Below the pieces are notes generated by a model. That model was given only the letters and a program-made list of their open reading frames with translations, made no database searches and had not been told where the DNA came from. DNA of 64,000 nt, from positions 3,658,001-3,722,000 of the forward strand of contig NZ_CP067041.1 in assembly GCF_016599855.1 (NCBI RefSeq), read 5' to 3'. Position 1 is the stretch's first letter, and the number at the start of each line of letters is the position of its first letter. Below, in pieces: positions 27,986 through 37,434 of the stretch. The position numbers were made by a program, and so were the translations under genes. This stretch comes from Bradyrhizobium diazoefficiens. Its GTDB lineage: Bacteria > Pseudomonadota > Alphaproteobacteria > Rhizobiales > Xanthobacteraceae.

Positions 27986-29290
27986 ATGAATGTTGCTGTG
28001 GCAAAGACCGGAGGTGGCCGCGCGGTGAGCGATCTGTTCGCCAGCGCCGAAGGCCGCCTGCCGGGTTCGCCTGGAGTGGCAGCAGTGCGCCGCGAGGCGT
28101 TCGAGACCTATGAGCGTCTCGGCCTGCCGCACCGCCGGATCGAGGAATGGAAATACACCGACCTGCGCGCGCTGGTCGGCGAGGTGCTGCCACTGGCAGC
28201 TGCGCCCGATGCAGCCGCGCTGAAGCGCGCCGCGGACGCCGTGAAGGCGCATGCGATCGCGGGTGCCCGCAAGCTGGTGCTCGTCGATGGCGTGTTCGCG
28301 GCCGATCTGTCCGACGTGAAGGCGCTCGGCGCCGAGGCGAGCTTCAAGACGTTGCGGAAGGCCCTGGAGAAGGATGCCGGCCTGCTGAAGACCGCCTCCG
28401 CCGATGCCGTGATCGCGCTGAACGCGGCGATGGCGACCGATGGTGTGGTGCTGTCGATCGCCGACGGCACGCAGCTGTCTGCGCCGATCCAGATTCTCCA
28501 CATCGCGACTGCGGCTTCTGCGTCGGCTTTCACCCGCTCGCAGGTCGCAATCGGGAAAGGCGCTCGCGCCACCATCGTCGAGAGTTTTGTTGCAGCCGGT
28601 GCCAAGGCCTATCAGGTCAACGACGCCGTGATCGTGACGGTCGGCGATGACGCCGACGTCGCGCATATCCGCCTGATGGACGATGCGGCTGATGCGGTGA
28701 ACGTCACCTCGCAATTCGTCACCGTCGGCGCGAATGTGAAGCTCAGTTTCTTCAACATGACCACGGGCGCTGCGGTCAGTCGCCTCCAGGGCTTCATCAC
28801 GCTGGCCGGCGAAAGCAGCGAGCTTGCGATCAACGGCGTCAACCTGTTGCAGAAGACCGAGCATGGCGACACCACGCTGGTGGTCGACCATGCCGTGCCG
28901 GACTGCGTCAGCCGCGAGGTCTTCCGTGCGGTGATCGACGACCGCGCGCACTCGGTGTTCCAGGGCCGCATCATCGTCCGTCCCGACGCGCAGAAGACCG
29001 ACGGCAAGATGATGACCCGCGCGCTGCTGCTCTCGGACGAAGCCGAGGCCGACAACAAGCCCGAGCTCGAGATCTTTGCCGACGACGTCTCCTGCGGCCA
29101 CGGCGCCACCGCTGGCGCACTGGACGACAGCCTTTTGTTCTATCTGAAGGCGCGCGGCCTACCCGAGAAGCAGGCCCAGGCGCTGTTGATCCAGGCTTTC
29201 GTCGGCGAGGCCATCGAGCAGATCGCCGATGATACCTTGCGCGAGCACGTAATCGGCATTGCCGAGCGCTGGCTGGAGCGGCGGTCATGA
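27986..29290 (+). CDS. sufD: Fe-S cluster assembly subunit SufD
   Basis: This encodes 434 residues. The N-terminal half is variable and helical (LPHRRIEEWKYTDLRAL), and the C-terminal right-handed beta-helix core carries FQGRIIVRPDAQKTDG and DDVSCGHGATAGALDDSLL, which hold the Cys and His used with SufB. The stop overlaps the sufS start (ATGA at 29287-29290). It forms the SufBC2D scaffold complex. Confidence 0.95.
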   Translation: MNVAVAKTGGGRAVSDLFASAEGRLPGSPGVAAVRREAFETYERLGLPHRRIEEWKYTDLRALVGEVLPLAAAPDAAALKRAADAVKAHAIAGARKLVLVDGVFAADLSDVKALGAEASFKTLRKALEKDAGLLKTASADAVIALNAAMATDGVVLSIADGTQLSAPIQILHIATAASASAFTRSQVAIGKGARATIVESFVAAGAKAYQVNDAVIVTVGDDADVAHIRLMDDAADAVNVTSQFVTVGANVKLSFFNMTTGAAVSRLQGFITLAGESSELAINGVNLLQKTEHGDTTLVVDHAVPDCVSREVFRAVIDDRAHSVFQGRIIVRPDAQKTDGKMMTRALLLSDEAEADNKPELEIFADDVSCGHGATAGALDDSLLFYLKARGLPEKQAQALLIQAFVGEAIEQIADDTLREHVIGIAERWLERRS

Positions 29291-30534
29291 GCACGCATCC
29301 CGCGGTCAAGAACGGCGCCTATGACGTCGCGCGCGTGCGTCAGGACTTTCCGGCGCTCGCCATGCAGGTCTACGGCAAGCCGCTGGTCTATCTCGACAAC
29401 GCCGCTTCGGCGCAGAAGCCGAGCGTCGTGCTCGACCGCATGACGCAGGCCTATACGAGCGAATACGCCAACGTGCATCGCGGCCTGCATTACCTCGCCA
29501 ATGCCGCGACCGAAGCCTATGAGGGCGGCCGCACCAAGGTTGCGCAGTTCATCAACGCGCCTCGCACTGAGGAAGTGATTTTCACCCGCAACGCGACTGA
29601 GGCGATCAATCTGGTCGCCTCGTCCTGGGGCGGACCGAATATCGGGGAAGGCGACGAGATCGTCATCTCCATCATGGAGCACCACTCCAACATCGTGCCA
29701 TGGCATTTCCTCAGGGAACGCCAGGGTGCCGTGATCAAATGGGCCCCGGTCGACGACGAAGGCAATTTTCTCATCGATGAGTTCGAGAAGCTGCTGACTT
29801 CCAAGACCAAGCTGGTCGCGACCACGCAGATGTCGAACGCGCTCGGCACCATCGTGCCGGTCAAGGACGTCGTGAAGATCGCCCATGCCCGCGGCATTCC
29901 CGTGCTGGTCGATGGCAGCCAGGCCGCGGTGCATCTGCCGGTCGACGTCCAGGATATCGGCTGCGACTTCTACGTCTTCACCGGGCACAAGGTGTATGGG
30001 CCGACCGGTATCGGCGTGCTCTGGGCCAAGTATGACCATCTCGTCGCGATGCGCCCGTATAACGGCGGCGGCGAGATGATCCGCGAGGTCTCGCGCGATG
30101 TCGTCACCTATGGCGATCCCCCGCACAAGTTCGAGGCGGGCACGCCCGCGATCGTCGAGGCCGTGGGCCTTGGCGCTGCCATCGACTATGTCAGTTCGAT
30201 CGGCAAGGAGCGCATCGCCGCGCATGAGCACGATCTCACCAGCTACGCCCAGGATCGGCTCCGCGAGATCAATTCACTCAGGCTGATCGGCACGGCGCGC
30301 GGCAAGGGTCCGGTGATCTCCTTTGAGCTCAAGGGCGCGCACGCCCATGACGTCGCCACCGTAATCGACCGTCAGGGCATCGCGGTCCGCGCCGGCACCC
30401 ATTGCGTGATGCCGCTTTTAGAGCGGTTCAACGTCACGGCCACCTGCCGGGCTTCGTTCGGCATGTATAATACGCGGGAAGAAGTCGATCATCTGGCACA
30501 AGCGCTTTTGAAGGCGCGGGATTTGTTCGCATGA
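29287..30534 (+). CDS. sufS: cysteine desulfurase SufS
   Basis: This encodes 415 residues of a class II desulfurase: YLDNAASAQKPS, HRGLHYLANAAT, the PLP lysine in FTGHKVYGPTGIGVLW, and the active cysteine in VRAGTHCVMPLLERF near residue 365. It passes persulfide to a partner and is the canonical desulfurase of the Suf system. No sufE is adjacent in this window. Overlaps both neighbours by four bases. Confidence 0.96.
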   Translation: MSTHPAVKNGAYDVARVRQDFPALAMQVYGKPLVYLDNAASAQKPSVVLDRMTQAYTSEYANVHRGLHYLANAATEAYEGGRTKVAQFINAPRTEEVIFTRNATEAINLVASSWGGPNIGEGDEIVISIMEHHSNIVPWHFLRERQGAVIKWAPVDDEGNFLIDEFEKLLTSKTKLVATTQMSNALGTIVPVKDVVKIAHARGIPVLVDGSQAAVHLPVDVQDIGCDFYVFTGHKVYGPTGIGVLWAKYDHLVAMRPYNGGGEMIREVSRDVVTYGDPPHKFEAGTPAIVEAVGLGAAIDYVSSIGKERIAAHEHDLTSYAQDRLREINSLRLIGTARGKGPVISFELKGAHAHDVATVIDRQGIAVRAGTHCVMPLLERFNVTATCRASFGMYNTREEVDHLAQALLKARDLFA

Positions 30535-30902
30535 GTGACACGGCCGAAATCAAAGCCAATCCGATGGAAACCCGGTCGGCGCTGCCGCCGGAGGAGACCG
30601 AGCGTCTGACCCGCGAGATTATCGCCGGGCTGAAGACCGTGTTCGATCCGGAAATCCCCGCCGACATCTACGAGCTCGGCCTGATCTACAAGGTCGAGAT
30701 CAAGGACGACCGCTCCGTCGACGTGCAGATGACACTGACGACGCCGAACTGCCCGGCCGCCGGCGAGCTGCCGACCATGGTCGAGAACGCGGTCGCCAGC
30801 GTTCCCGGCGTCGGCGTGGTCGACGTCAAGGTCGTCTGGGAGCCGGCCTGGTCGCCCGAGCGCATGAGCGACGAGGCCCGCCTCGTGCTCAACATGTGGT
30901 GA
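30531..30902 (+). CDS. sufT: SUF system Fe-S assembly protein, DUF59/MIP18 (SufT)
   Basis: This encodes 123 residues of the MIP18/DUF59 family: VFDPEIPADIYELGLIYKVEI, then TLTTPNCPAAGELPTMVENAV with the conserved Cys, then VVWEPAWSPERMSDEARL. Such proteins aid maturation of Fe-S enzymes. The ATG overlaps the sufS stop (ATGA), so it is coupled to the operon. Confidence 0.93.
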   Translation: MSDTAEIKANPMETRSALPPEETERLTREIIAGLKTVFDPEIPADIYELGLIYKVEIKDDRSVDVQMTLTTPNCPAAGELPTMVENAVASVPGVGVVDVKVVWEPAWSPERMSDEARLVLNMW

Positions 30903-30951
30903 CGCGTAAACTCGATATTGAATTTGCTCCGCAACGGACCACATCACTGAC

Positions 30952-31350
30952 ATGACACAGGCAACACCAGCATCCCCTCCGAAGCCGCGGCGCCCGCGCC
31001 CGCAGGTGATGCGGCTGACGGATGCCGCTGCCCAGCGCATCAGCGAGCTGACCCAGCGCGCGGACTCCGAGATCGTCGGCCTGCGCGTCGGCGTCAAGAA
31101 CGGCGGCTGCGCCGGCCAGTCCTATACCGTCGAATATGCCCACGATGTCCGCCCGACCGACGAGATCGTCGAGGACAAGGGTGTCAAAATCCTCGTCGAC
31201 CCGAAGGCCGTGCTGTTCCTGCTCGGCACCGAGATGGACTACAAGGCCGACAAGATGCAGGCCCAGTTCGTCTTCAACAACCCCAACCAGATCTCCGCCT
31301 GCGGCTGCGGCGAGTCGGTCGAGCTGCGCCCGGCCAAGATCGACGGGTAG
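30952..31350 (+). CDS. sufA: A-type Fe-S cluster carrier (SufA/IscA-like)
   Basis: This encodes 132 residues with a Pro/Arg-rich start and the HesB/IscA fold. The three cluster-binding cysteines are visible: GGCAGQSY and, near the end, SACGCGESVEL. It would receive a cluster from SufBCD and deliver it to apoproteins. It lies 49 bases after sufT and ends the operon; a palindromic repeat follows immediately. Confidence 0.95.
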   Translation: MTQATPASPPKPRRPRPQVMRLTDAAAQRISELTQRADSEIVGLRVGVKNGGCAGQSYTVEYAHDVRPTDEIVEDKGVKILVDPKAVLFLLGTEMDYKADKMQAQFVFNNPNQISACGCGESVELRPAKIDG

Positions 31351-31356
31351 TTTTCT

Positions 31357-31448
31357 CCGTCATTGCGAGGAGCACTTGCGACGAAGCAATCCAGACTGTC
31401 TCTGCGGATGCAGTCTGGATTGCTTCGCTGCGCTCGCAATGATGACGG
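31357..31448. repeat. palindromic intergenic repeat (hairpin)
   Basis: CCGTCATTGCGAG at the left pairs with CTCGCAATGATGACGG at the right, and GAAGCAATCCAGACTG pairs with CAGTCTGGATTGCTTC inside, around a 12-base loop. It starts six bases after the sufA stop. I recall this GCAATCCAG-type element as a common dispersed repeat in Bradyrhizobium chromosomes. It could act as terminator or mRNA 3' stabiliser for the suf transcript. Confidence 0.75.
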
Positions 31449-31487
31449 TGGTATGAAGGCTAACCTGCTCGCTCCGGGAAGGCTCCC

Positions 31488-31922
31488 ATGGACCGCGAAT
31501 TCCTGATCGACCTGTTCGCCGATTTCGGCCCCGTTGCCATTCGCAAGATGTTCTCCGGCTACGGCATCTCCGCCGACGGCGTCAACTTCGCGCTCGCCTT
31601 GCAGGCCGGCCTGTTCTTTCGCGCCGACGAGGTGACCATCCCGGACTTTGAAGCGGAAGGCTCAAAGCCGTTTCAGTATTCCACCCGCGCCAAGACCGTG
31701 CTGGTGAATTCCTACTGGGAGCTGCCGGCGCGCCTGTTCGACGATTCCGAGGAGCTGGCGCAATGGGCGAGGGCGGCGCTCGCCGCCGCGCAGCGCGCCA
31801 AGGTGAAGAAGCGGCCGAAGGGGAAGAAGGTCGCGAGCAAGGCTGCGAAGAAGATCGCGCCGAAGAAGCCGGCAACGAAGAAGCGGTCGGCCAAGAAGGC
31901 AGCCAAGACGACGGTGCGGTAG
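31488..31922 (+). CDS. TfoX/Sxy N-terminal domain protein with Lys/Ala-rich tail
   Basis: This encodes 144 residues. Residues 1-100 are a TfoX_N domain (FGPVAIRKMFSGYGISADGVNFAL and VLVNSYWELPARLFDD). Residues 101-144 are almost only Lys, Ala, Pro, Thr and Arg, resembling histone-H1-like tails. TfoX_N proteins in alphaproteobacteria are of unclear function; the tail suggests nucleic-acid binding. The stop is embedded in the next palindromic repeat. The start is within 40 bases of the preceding repeat. Confidence 0.82.
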   Translation: MDREFLIDLFADFGPVAIRKMFSGYGISADGVNFALALQAGLFFRADEVTIPDFEAEGSKPFQYSTRAKTVLVNSYWELPARLFDDSEELAQWARAALAAAQRAKVKKRPKGKKVASKAAKKIAPKKPATKKRSAKKAAKTTVR

Positions 31923-32042
31923 GGTGGGCAAAGCGACTCGTCCGCCGTAGCTCGCAGAGCGAAGACGGAAGCGTGCCCACCATTCACAGTAGCGATGCTG
32001 GAGAGATGGTGGGCACGACGCTACGCGTCTTTGCCCACCCTA
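31920..32042. repeat. palindromic intergenic repeat with nested hairpins
   Basis: TAGGGTGGGCAAAG (31920-31933) pairs with CTTTGCCCACCCTA (32029-32042), and CGTGCCCACCAT pairs with ATGGTGGGCACG inside. It includes the TAG of the TfoX-like gene. It belongs to a different sequence family from the repeat at 31357. It lies between convergent genes and may end transcription in both directions. Confidence 0.75.
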
Positions 32043-32080
32043 CGAGATCTCGTCCTGAAGCGCGCTCGTGTCCGTCGACC

Positions 32081-32611
32081 TCAACCCACAGCCTTGGTCA
32101 GGCCGACTCTCATATTCTTGGCCACAAGAACGCAGGCACCGTCGGCAAGCACGCGGCCGTCAGAAATTCCGAGCACCAGCTTGCCGCGCCGGACCATGCG
32201 CATCGCGACCTCGTAGCGCACCGATCGCGTCGCGGGTGTGATCGCTCCCGTCGCCTCGACCTCGCCGACACCGATGGCGCGACCCTTGCCCGGTGAACCC
32301 GACCAGCCGAGCCAGTAGCCGACCATCTGCCACATCGCGTCCAGGCCTAGGCTTCCCGGCATCATCGCGTCGCCGCGATAGTAGCAATCGAAAAACCAGT
32401 GGCCCGGCACGATGTCGAGCTCGCCGACGATATGGCCCTTGCCGAACGGGCCGCCATCCAGGCTGATCTCGGTGATGCGATCCATCATCAGCATCGGCGG
32501 CGCCGGCAATTGCGCGTTGCCCGGGCCGAAACAGCCGCCTTCGCTCGATCTCAGCAGCTCGTCTTTGGTGTAGGTCGGTTGTGGCGTGTGAAAATCATGA
32601 GGATTGGGCAC
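32081..32611 (-). CDS. fabA: 3-hydroxyacyl-ACP dehydratase FabA
   Basis: This encodes 176 residues of the single hotdog FabA family. The catalytic His is in VPGHWFFDCYY and the Asp in MPGSLGLDAMWQ; GPGNAQLPAPPMLMMDRI is the standard N-terminal segment. It dehydrates and, in FabA proper, isomerises C10 acyl-ACP to start unsaturated fatty acid synthesis. The start is taken as the GTG at 32611, giving the family length; the frame is open upstream but with unrelated residues. No fabB is adjacent in this window. Confidence 0.9.
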   Translation of the reverse strand: MPNPHDFHTPQPTYTKDELLRSSEGGCFGPGNAQLPAPPMLMMDRITEISLDGGPFGKGHIVGELDIVPGHWFFDCYYRGDAMMPGSLGLDAMWQMVGYWLGWSGSPGKGRAIGVGEVEATGAITPATRSVRYEVAMRMVRRGKLVLGISDGRVLADGACVLVAKNMRVGLTKAVG

Positions 32612-32730
32612 GACGACAGGTCCCCGGTGCGCGCGAGCAGGCGCGTTAAGTTGGCAGGGACGATGTCGCTCGTCAGGCTGGAATGTCAAGCAGGTCAAGC
32701 AGGCCCCGATCTTGCGGCCCGCCGCTCGCG

Positions 32731-33798
32731 TCACGCCACGCGGTTGTGCGTCTCGACCGCGAATTCCGGGTCGGCTTCGCAGATCACGCGGTTGCGGCCG
32801 TTGCGCTTGGCCGCGTACAGGCAGGCGTCCGCGCGCTCGATCAGAGCGTCGGTGTCGTCGCCCTGCTTCAGCATGGAGACGCCGACCGAGATGGTGACGC
32901 GGCCAAGCATCTCGCCGGTGGACTTCTTCTTCAATTCCTTCGCCATCACGGCGCGGCGGATATGGTCGGCGACGGTGAGCGCCTGCCGCAGCGCGGTGTT
33001 GGGCAGCACGACTGCGAATTCCTCGCCGCCATAGCGCGCGGTGATGTCCTGGCCCTTGATGGTCTGTTTCAGCGACAGGCCGACGAGCCTGAGCACCTGG
33101 TCACCGGTGAGGTGGCCGTAGGAATCGTTGAACGACTTGAAATGGTCGATGTCGAACAGCAGCAGCGACAACGGCTCGCCGCTCGCAAGCGCGCTCTGCA
33201 CGGCCATGCCGATCATGCGATCGAAATATTTACGGTTGCCGAGGCCGGTCAGCGGATCGGTCAGGCTCTCGGCGCGGATTGCTTCCAGGCTCTGCTGCAG
33301 GTCGCTGATCTCGTTCTTCGACATCGTCAGCCGGTCTTCCAGCGCCTTGTTGGTGTCGCGCATCTCACCGGTCGAACGCAGCAGCGCTGCGACGATCGTC
33401 TTGATCTGCTCTCGGCTTCTGGCCGAAGACAATTGCTCGGTTGCGCCCGACAGGCTGGCATCGTAGGCGCCTGTCGTGCTGAGGGCCTCGCTCAACACTG
33501 TCATCACGTCGTCGATCTCGCCGATGACGCGCGCACCGACCTTGTCGATACGGTCGGTCGTTTTGATGTGAGAGAGATAGGTATCGTAGATCTGCTCGAG
33601 ATCGGCTTCGGTCAGCTTGCCGTTGCGTGCGAGCGTCTCGTTGATGATCTTGTTGAGCGGCGCGTTGTAGCCGGTGGCGTAGACGTACCAGATCTCGTAG
33701 TTGCGGGGAATTGCGGTTTGCTTGAGCGACCGAATCTGGCCGAGCGCTACCTCGGCGAACGCCATCGTGCGTTCGTGTTCATCGAGCACTTTGACCAC
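32731..33798 (-). CDS. diguanylate cyclase (GGDEF domain)
   Basis: This encodes 355 residues. Residues 1-170 are helical with a coiled coil before the catalytic domain; residues about 180-340 are a GGDEF domain with DPLTGLGNRKYFD, FDIDHFKSFND and an active site GGEEF. The position that usually holds the RxxD inhibitory site reads KGQD, so product inhibition through that site is not expected. It makes cyclic di-GMP. The start is a GTG at 33798, with ATG at residue 12 as an alternative. Confidence 0.9.
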   Translation of the reverse strand: MVKVLDEHERTMAFAEVALGQIRSLKQTAIPRNYEIWYVYATGYNAPLNKIINETLARNGKLTEADLEQIYDTYLSHIKTTDRIDKVGARVIGEIDDVMTVLSEALSTTGAYDASLSGATEQLSSARSREQIKTIVAALLRSTGEMRDTNKALEDRLTMSKNEISDLQQSLEAIRAESLTDPLTGLGNRKYFDRMIGMAVQSALASGEPLSLLLFDIDHFKSFNDSYGHLTGDQVLRLVGLSLKQTIKGQDITARYGGEEFAVVLPNTALRQALTVADHIRRAVMAKELKKKSTGEMLGRVTISVGVSMLKQGDDTDALIERADACLYAAKRNGRNRVICEADPEFAVETHNRVA

Positions 33799-33963
33799 GG
33801 GACATACCCCACAGCGGCCGGTGTGTCGCCGACCGCAGCAATGCTTAAATTATATTCGTAGGCTAACGGACGATCGTGAATACCCCGTAAATATACGTTC
33901 ACGAATGCGTCTGAAAATTGCGCTCCAGCTTTATCTCTACCGAAACCTGGAGCGCATTGCGCT

Positions 33964-35460
33964 TCAGGCGCCGGCGGGGGAGCGAACCGGCCGCAGCAGA
34001 AATGCCGGTAGATGGGAGTGGTCGCCCGGCTCACTGTCGGCCTCGCGTTGGCGGCGCGGCTCGGGACGGCCGATCGACGGCACATGCGATGGAGTGGCCT
34101 GCTGGCGCGCGCCGTGACGCAGCTCGGACGATTGCCTGGCTTCACGCGGAGGGCTTGCCTCGCGTGGGGGCCTTGCCTCGGGAGCGGGCCGTGCTTCGGC
34201 CGAATGCCTTGCCTCGCGGGGCTCATGGCTGCGCTCGCGGCCACGCTGCGGCTTGCCGCGCCCGCCGCGTGAACGTTCACGGCCGCGCTGATCACGCGGG
34301 CGCTCGGCCGCATCGCCGGCTTCAGCGTGGATTTCGTAATCGCCTTCGGCGCGCGGAATGCTCTGGCCGATCAGCTTCTCGATCGCCACCATCGACTTCT
34401 GATCGAGCGGCGTCACGAGCGAGATCGCCATGCCGGACCGGCCTGCGCGGCCAGTGCGGCCGACGCGATGGACGTAATCGTCAGGATGGTGGGGAACGTC
34501 GAAATTGAAGACGTGGCTGACCTCGGGAATGTCGAGGCCGCGGGCGGCGACGTCGGAGGCCACCAGCAGCGGCAGCTCGCCCTTGCGGAACTGTTCGAGC
34601 GCCGCCGTGCGGGCCGACTGATCCATATCACCGTGCAGGGCGCCGACGCTGAAGCCGTGCTTCTGAAGCGATTTGTGAACGACCGCGACCTCGCGCTTGC
34701 GATTGCAGAAGATAATCGCGTTTTGGAGATCCTTGGCCTCGCGCAACAGGCGTCGCAGCAATTCGCGCTTTTCATGCGCCTCGCGCCCGGCCGGGACCTG
34801 ACACTGCGTGACCGTGACGGCGGTGGTGGCGGGCTTGGAGACTTCGACCTTCTGCGGATTGTGCAGGAAGGTTTCGGTGATGCGCCGGATTTCCGGCGGC
34901 ATGGTCGCGGTGAAGAACAGGGTCTGCCGCGTGAAAGGGACGAGCTTGCAGACGCGCTCGATGTCGGGGATGAAGCCCATGTCCAGCATGCGGTCGGCTT
35001 CGTCGATGACGAGCAGCTCGACGCCGGTGAGCAGCAGACCGCCGCGTTCGGTGTGATCGAGTAGGCGGCCCGGGGTCGCGATCAGCACGTCGACGCCGCG
35101 CGTCAGCTTGGCATCCTGGTCGCCGAACGAGACGCCGCCGATCAGCAGCGCCACATTGAGTTTCTGGCCGGCGCCGTAGCGGTCGAAGTTTTCCTTCACC
35201 TGCGCTGCGAGCTCGCGGGTCGGCTCCAGGATCAGCGTGCGCGGCATGCGTGCCCGCGCTCTGCCCTTTTCGAGGATGGTGAGCATCGGCAGCACGAAGG
35301 CCGCGGTCTTGCCGGTGCCGGTCTGGGCGATGCCGAGCACATCCTTGCGGGCAAGAACGTGAGGGATCGCCTGTTCCTGAATGGGGGTTGGGGTGGTGTA
35401 ACCGGTGGCCGCCACTGCGGCGAGGACTTTTTCGGACAGTCCGAGATTTGAAAAGGACAT
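33964..35460 (-). CDS. rhlE: DEAD-box RNA helicase (RhlE-like)
   Basis: This encodes 498 residues. It carries the Q motif (FSNLGLSEKVLAAV, PTPIQEQAIP), AQTGTGKTA, PTRELA, DEAD in VIDEADRMLDMG, the SAT-like TATMP, and VGRTGRAGRSG, so all core helicase motifs are intact. Residues from about 385 on are an Arg/Glu/Pro/His-rich disordered tail likely to bind RNA. Proteins of this type remodel RNA in ribosome assembly, decay and cold adaptation. A 387-base upstream gap would leave room for a long leader. Confidence 0.92.
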   Translation of the reverse strand: MSFSNLGLSEKVLAAVAATGYTTPTPIQEQAIPHVLARKDVLGIAQTGTGKTAAFVLPMLTILEKGRARARMPRTLILEPTRELAAQVKENFDRYGAGQKLNVALLIGGVSFGDQDAKLTRGVDVLIATPGRLLDHTERGGLLLTGVELLVIDEADRMLDMGFIPDIERVCKLVPFTRQTLFFTATMPPEIRRITETFLHNPQKVEVSKPATTAVTVTQCQVPAGREAHEKRELLRRLLREAKDLQNAIIFCNRKREVAVVHKSLQKHGFSVGALHGDMDQSARTAALEQFRKGELPLLVASDVAARGLDIPEVSHVFNFDVPHHPDDYVHRVGRTGRAGRSGMAISLVTPLDQKSMVAIEKLIGQSIPRAEGDYEIHAEAGDAAERPRDQRGRERSRGGRGKPQRGRERSHEPREARHSAEARPAPEARPPREASPPREARQSSELRHGARQQATPSHVPSIGRPEPRRQREADSEPGDHSHLPAFLLRPVRSPAGA

Positions 35461-35847
35461 TGAGCCTCTGGTCGAAACCGCCGTTCGGAATCGAGGGTAA
35501 AAAGGCTGTCGCGTTCCACCCCGAAACGGCGCGCTCTCAAAGAAGCTGGGGGTGCTGACTCACGCGAACAAAGCGCCAGGCTCAGGAATCGCTTTTCGAT
35601 CTGAGCCGCGTCGCCACGGAACATAGGGCGGAATCGGCCAAAGTCAATGCAGCAGGCGCGGGAAGGTCCTAAAAACCCTAAGGTTTTGCCCAAATCACGG
35701 GCGCGGCTCGCCTTTTCGGCCTTTAGAGCCGGTCCACACGGACTTCTTTGTTGAACCCTCGATACCGCTCGACCGACTATCACCCACGGTGCAAGGGTCC
35801 CGACGAACGGTCCGGGGGAACCCACGGCGAGCCGTTCTGCAGCGGGT
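35461..35847. other. divergent intergenic region, helicase leader side
   Basis: These 387 bases separate the helicase start (minus) and the caspase-like remnant (plus). Helicase genes of this type often have long regulated leaders, so part may be transcribed. A small AACCCTAAGGTT palindrome is near 35670-35690. No protein, tRNA or clear riboswitch fold was recognised. Confidence 0.4.
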
Positions 35848-37332
35848 ATGATGAGGCGTCGGATTTTCAGAGTTCTGGCCGCGCTTGGCCTAGCCGCGAG
35901 CCTTGGCGGCTTTGCGCGTGCCTCATATGCCGAAAAGTGTGTCGCCCTCGTCGTCGGCAACAATGACTACAAGAACGTCCCGAAGCTCCTGAAAGCGGTC
36001 AACGACGCCCGCACCATGGGCGACACGCTGAAGCAGCCCGGCTTCCAGGTGATGGTCGCCGAAAACCAGAACCGGCAGCAATTCGCTGAGACGCTGCTTG
36101 CCTTTGACCGGGCCATCGAGCCCGGCGATACCGCGTTCTTCTTCTACGCCGGCCACGGTTTCGAGATCGCGGGCCAGAACTATCTGCTGCCGACCGACGT
36201 GCCGGCAGCGACCGAAGGCCAGGAAGAACTGGTGCGCGACGCCTCCATTCTCGCCGACCGCGTGGTCGAGCGCCTTCAGAACAAGAAAGCGCGCACCTCG
36301 ATCCTGGTGTTCGACGCCCGCCGCAACAATCCGTTCGCTCCGGTACGCGCGCGGTCGGCGGCGGCCTCGCGCCGATGACGCAGCTGCCCGAAGGCGTGTT
36401 CTCGGTGTTTTCGGCAGGCCCGCGCCAGACCGCGCTCGATCGCCTCTCCAACGACGATGCCAATCCAAACTCGGTGTTCACGCGCACCTTCGCCAGGGAG
36501 CTGCTGCAGGCTCGCGAGAACCTCTTGCAGGTCGCGCAGCACACGCGCCGCCTCGTCAGCGAGATGGCCGATACCATCAAGCACAAGCAGGTGCCGGCCT
36601 ATTTCGCCCAGATGGTCGACGACGTCTTCCTCAGCGGCGCCGCGAAGGATGCGGCCGCCCCCGCAGGGCCGGCCGATCCGCCCCCGCAGAAGGTCGCGGC
36701 GCTGCCGCCGGTAGTTGTGCCGCGCGTGCCCAGGGAGGAGATAACCAACGCGCCGATCGCGAGCTTCTCGCGCCACAATGGCGGCTGGAGCGTGACGTTC
36801 TCCTTCGCGGATCCCACGCTCGGGGTGTCCTGGCGAATGGCCGGCAGCGGCGATTTCCGCGAGACCGGGTTCATCGCTCGATCCGCGCACGCGCAAGCGG
36901 ATGCCGAACCCGTCCATCGAGCTGCCCCCGGGCGCGCAGGCCGGCACCATCGAGGTCCGTTACGTCGACGCCTCCGGCGACATGCAGGGACCGTTCCCGA
37001 TCAAGTTCGATCCTGAAGCGGCGCCGATCCGTGATCAGCGCAAGATCCTCGACATGACCGCCACGAGCTGGTTGTCGTTCCGCCAGTTCAATGGGCTGTT
37101 GGTCTACTATTCTCATCTGGTGTCGTACCGCTGCGCGATCCGCAAGATGCGGATCGGCATCGACCCGGCGGTGCCGGACAACGTGCTGAAGATGCCGCCT
37201 TGCGATCTCCGCGATCCCTCTGCAATCACGGCCGGCATGCTGCTCTACGAGAAGCTGCCACCAGCGACGCAGTTCATGTCGGTCGAATTGACCTATCGCG
37301 ATGGCAGCGTGTCGGAGGTCTTCGCACGGCGA
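35848..37332 (+). pseudogene. caspase-like (peptidase C14) secreted protein, broken by frameshifts and loss of catalytic Cys
   Basis: The start encodes a signal peptide, then a caspase fold: ALVVGNNDYKNVPKLLKAVNDA and the catalytic His103 in FFYAGHGFE. The catalytic-Cys strand reads VFDARRNNPF where relatives have DAC, a TGC to CGC change at 36319-36321. The frame breaks after 36336 (about four bases lost compared with the expected NNPFERSGTR), continues in another frame from 36339 with GTRAVGGGLAPMTQLPEG, and breaks again near 36876 (about five bases lost), continuing with MPNPSIELPPG to 37332. Finally its stop is gone and the frame reads into the monooxygenase. The rest of the sequence is well preserved, so inactivation seems recent. 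Confidence 0.8.
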
Positions 37333-37434
37333 ACCGCAGCAACAATTGAACGGTTTCTCAAATTGAACATGCTCCCGTCGCTCGGTGACGCTACAATCGG
37401 TCAATATGGATCGTGCAGCAGCGAGAGTCGGGTC

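Noticed and set aside
32683..33861. 392-codon plus-strand frame opposite the diguanylate cyclase
   Set aside because: Antisense to an intact GGDEF gene with its active site visible.
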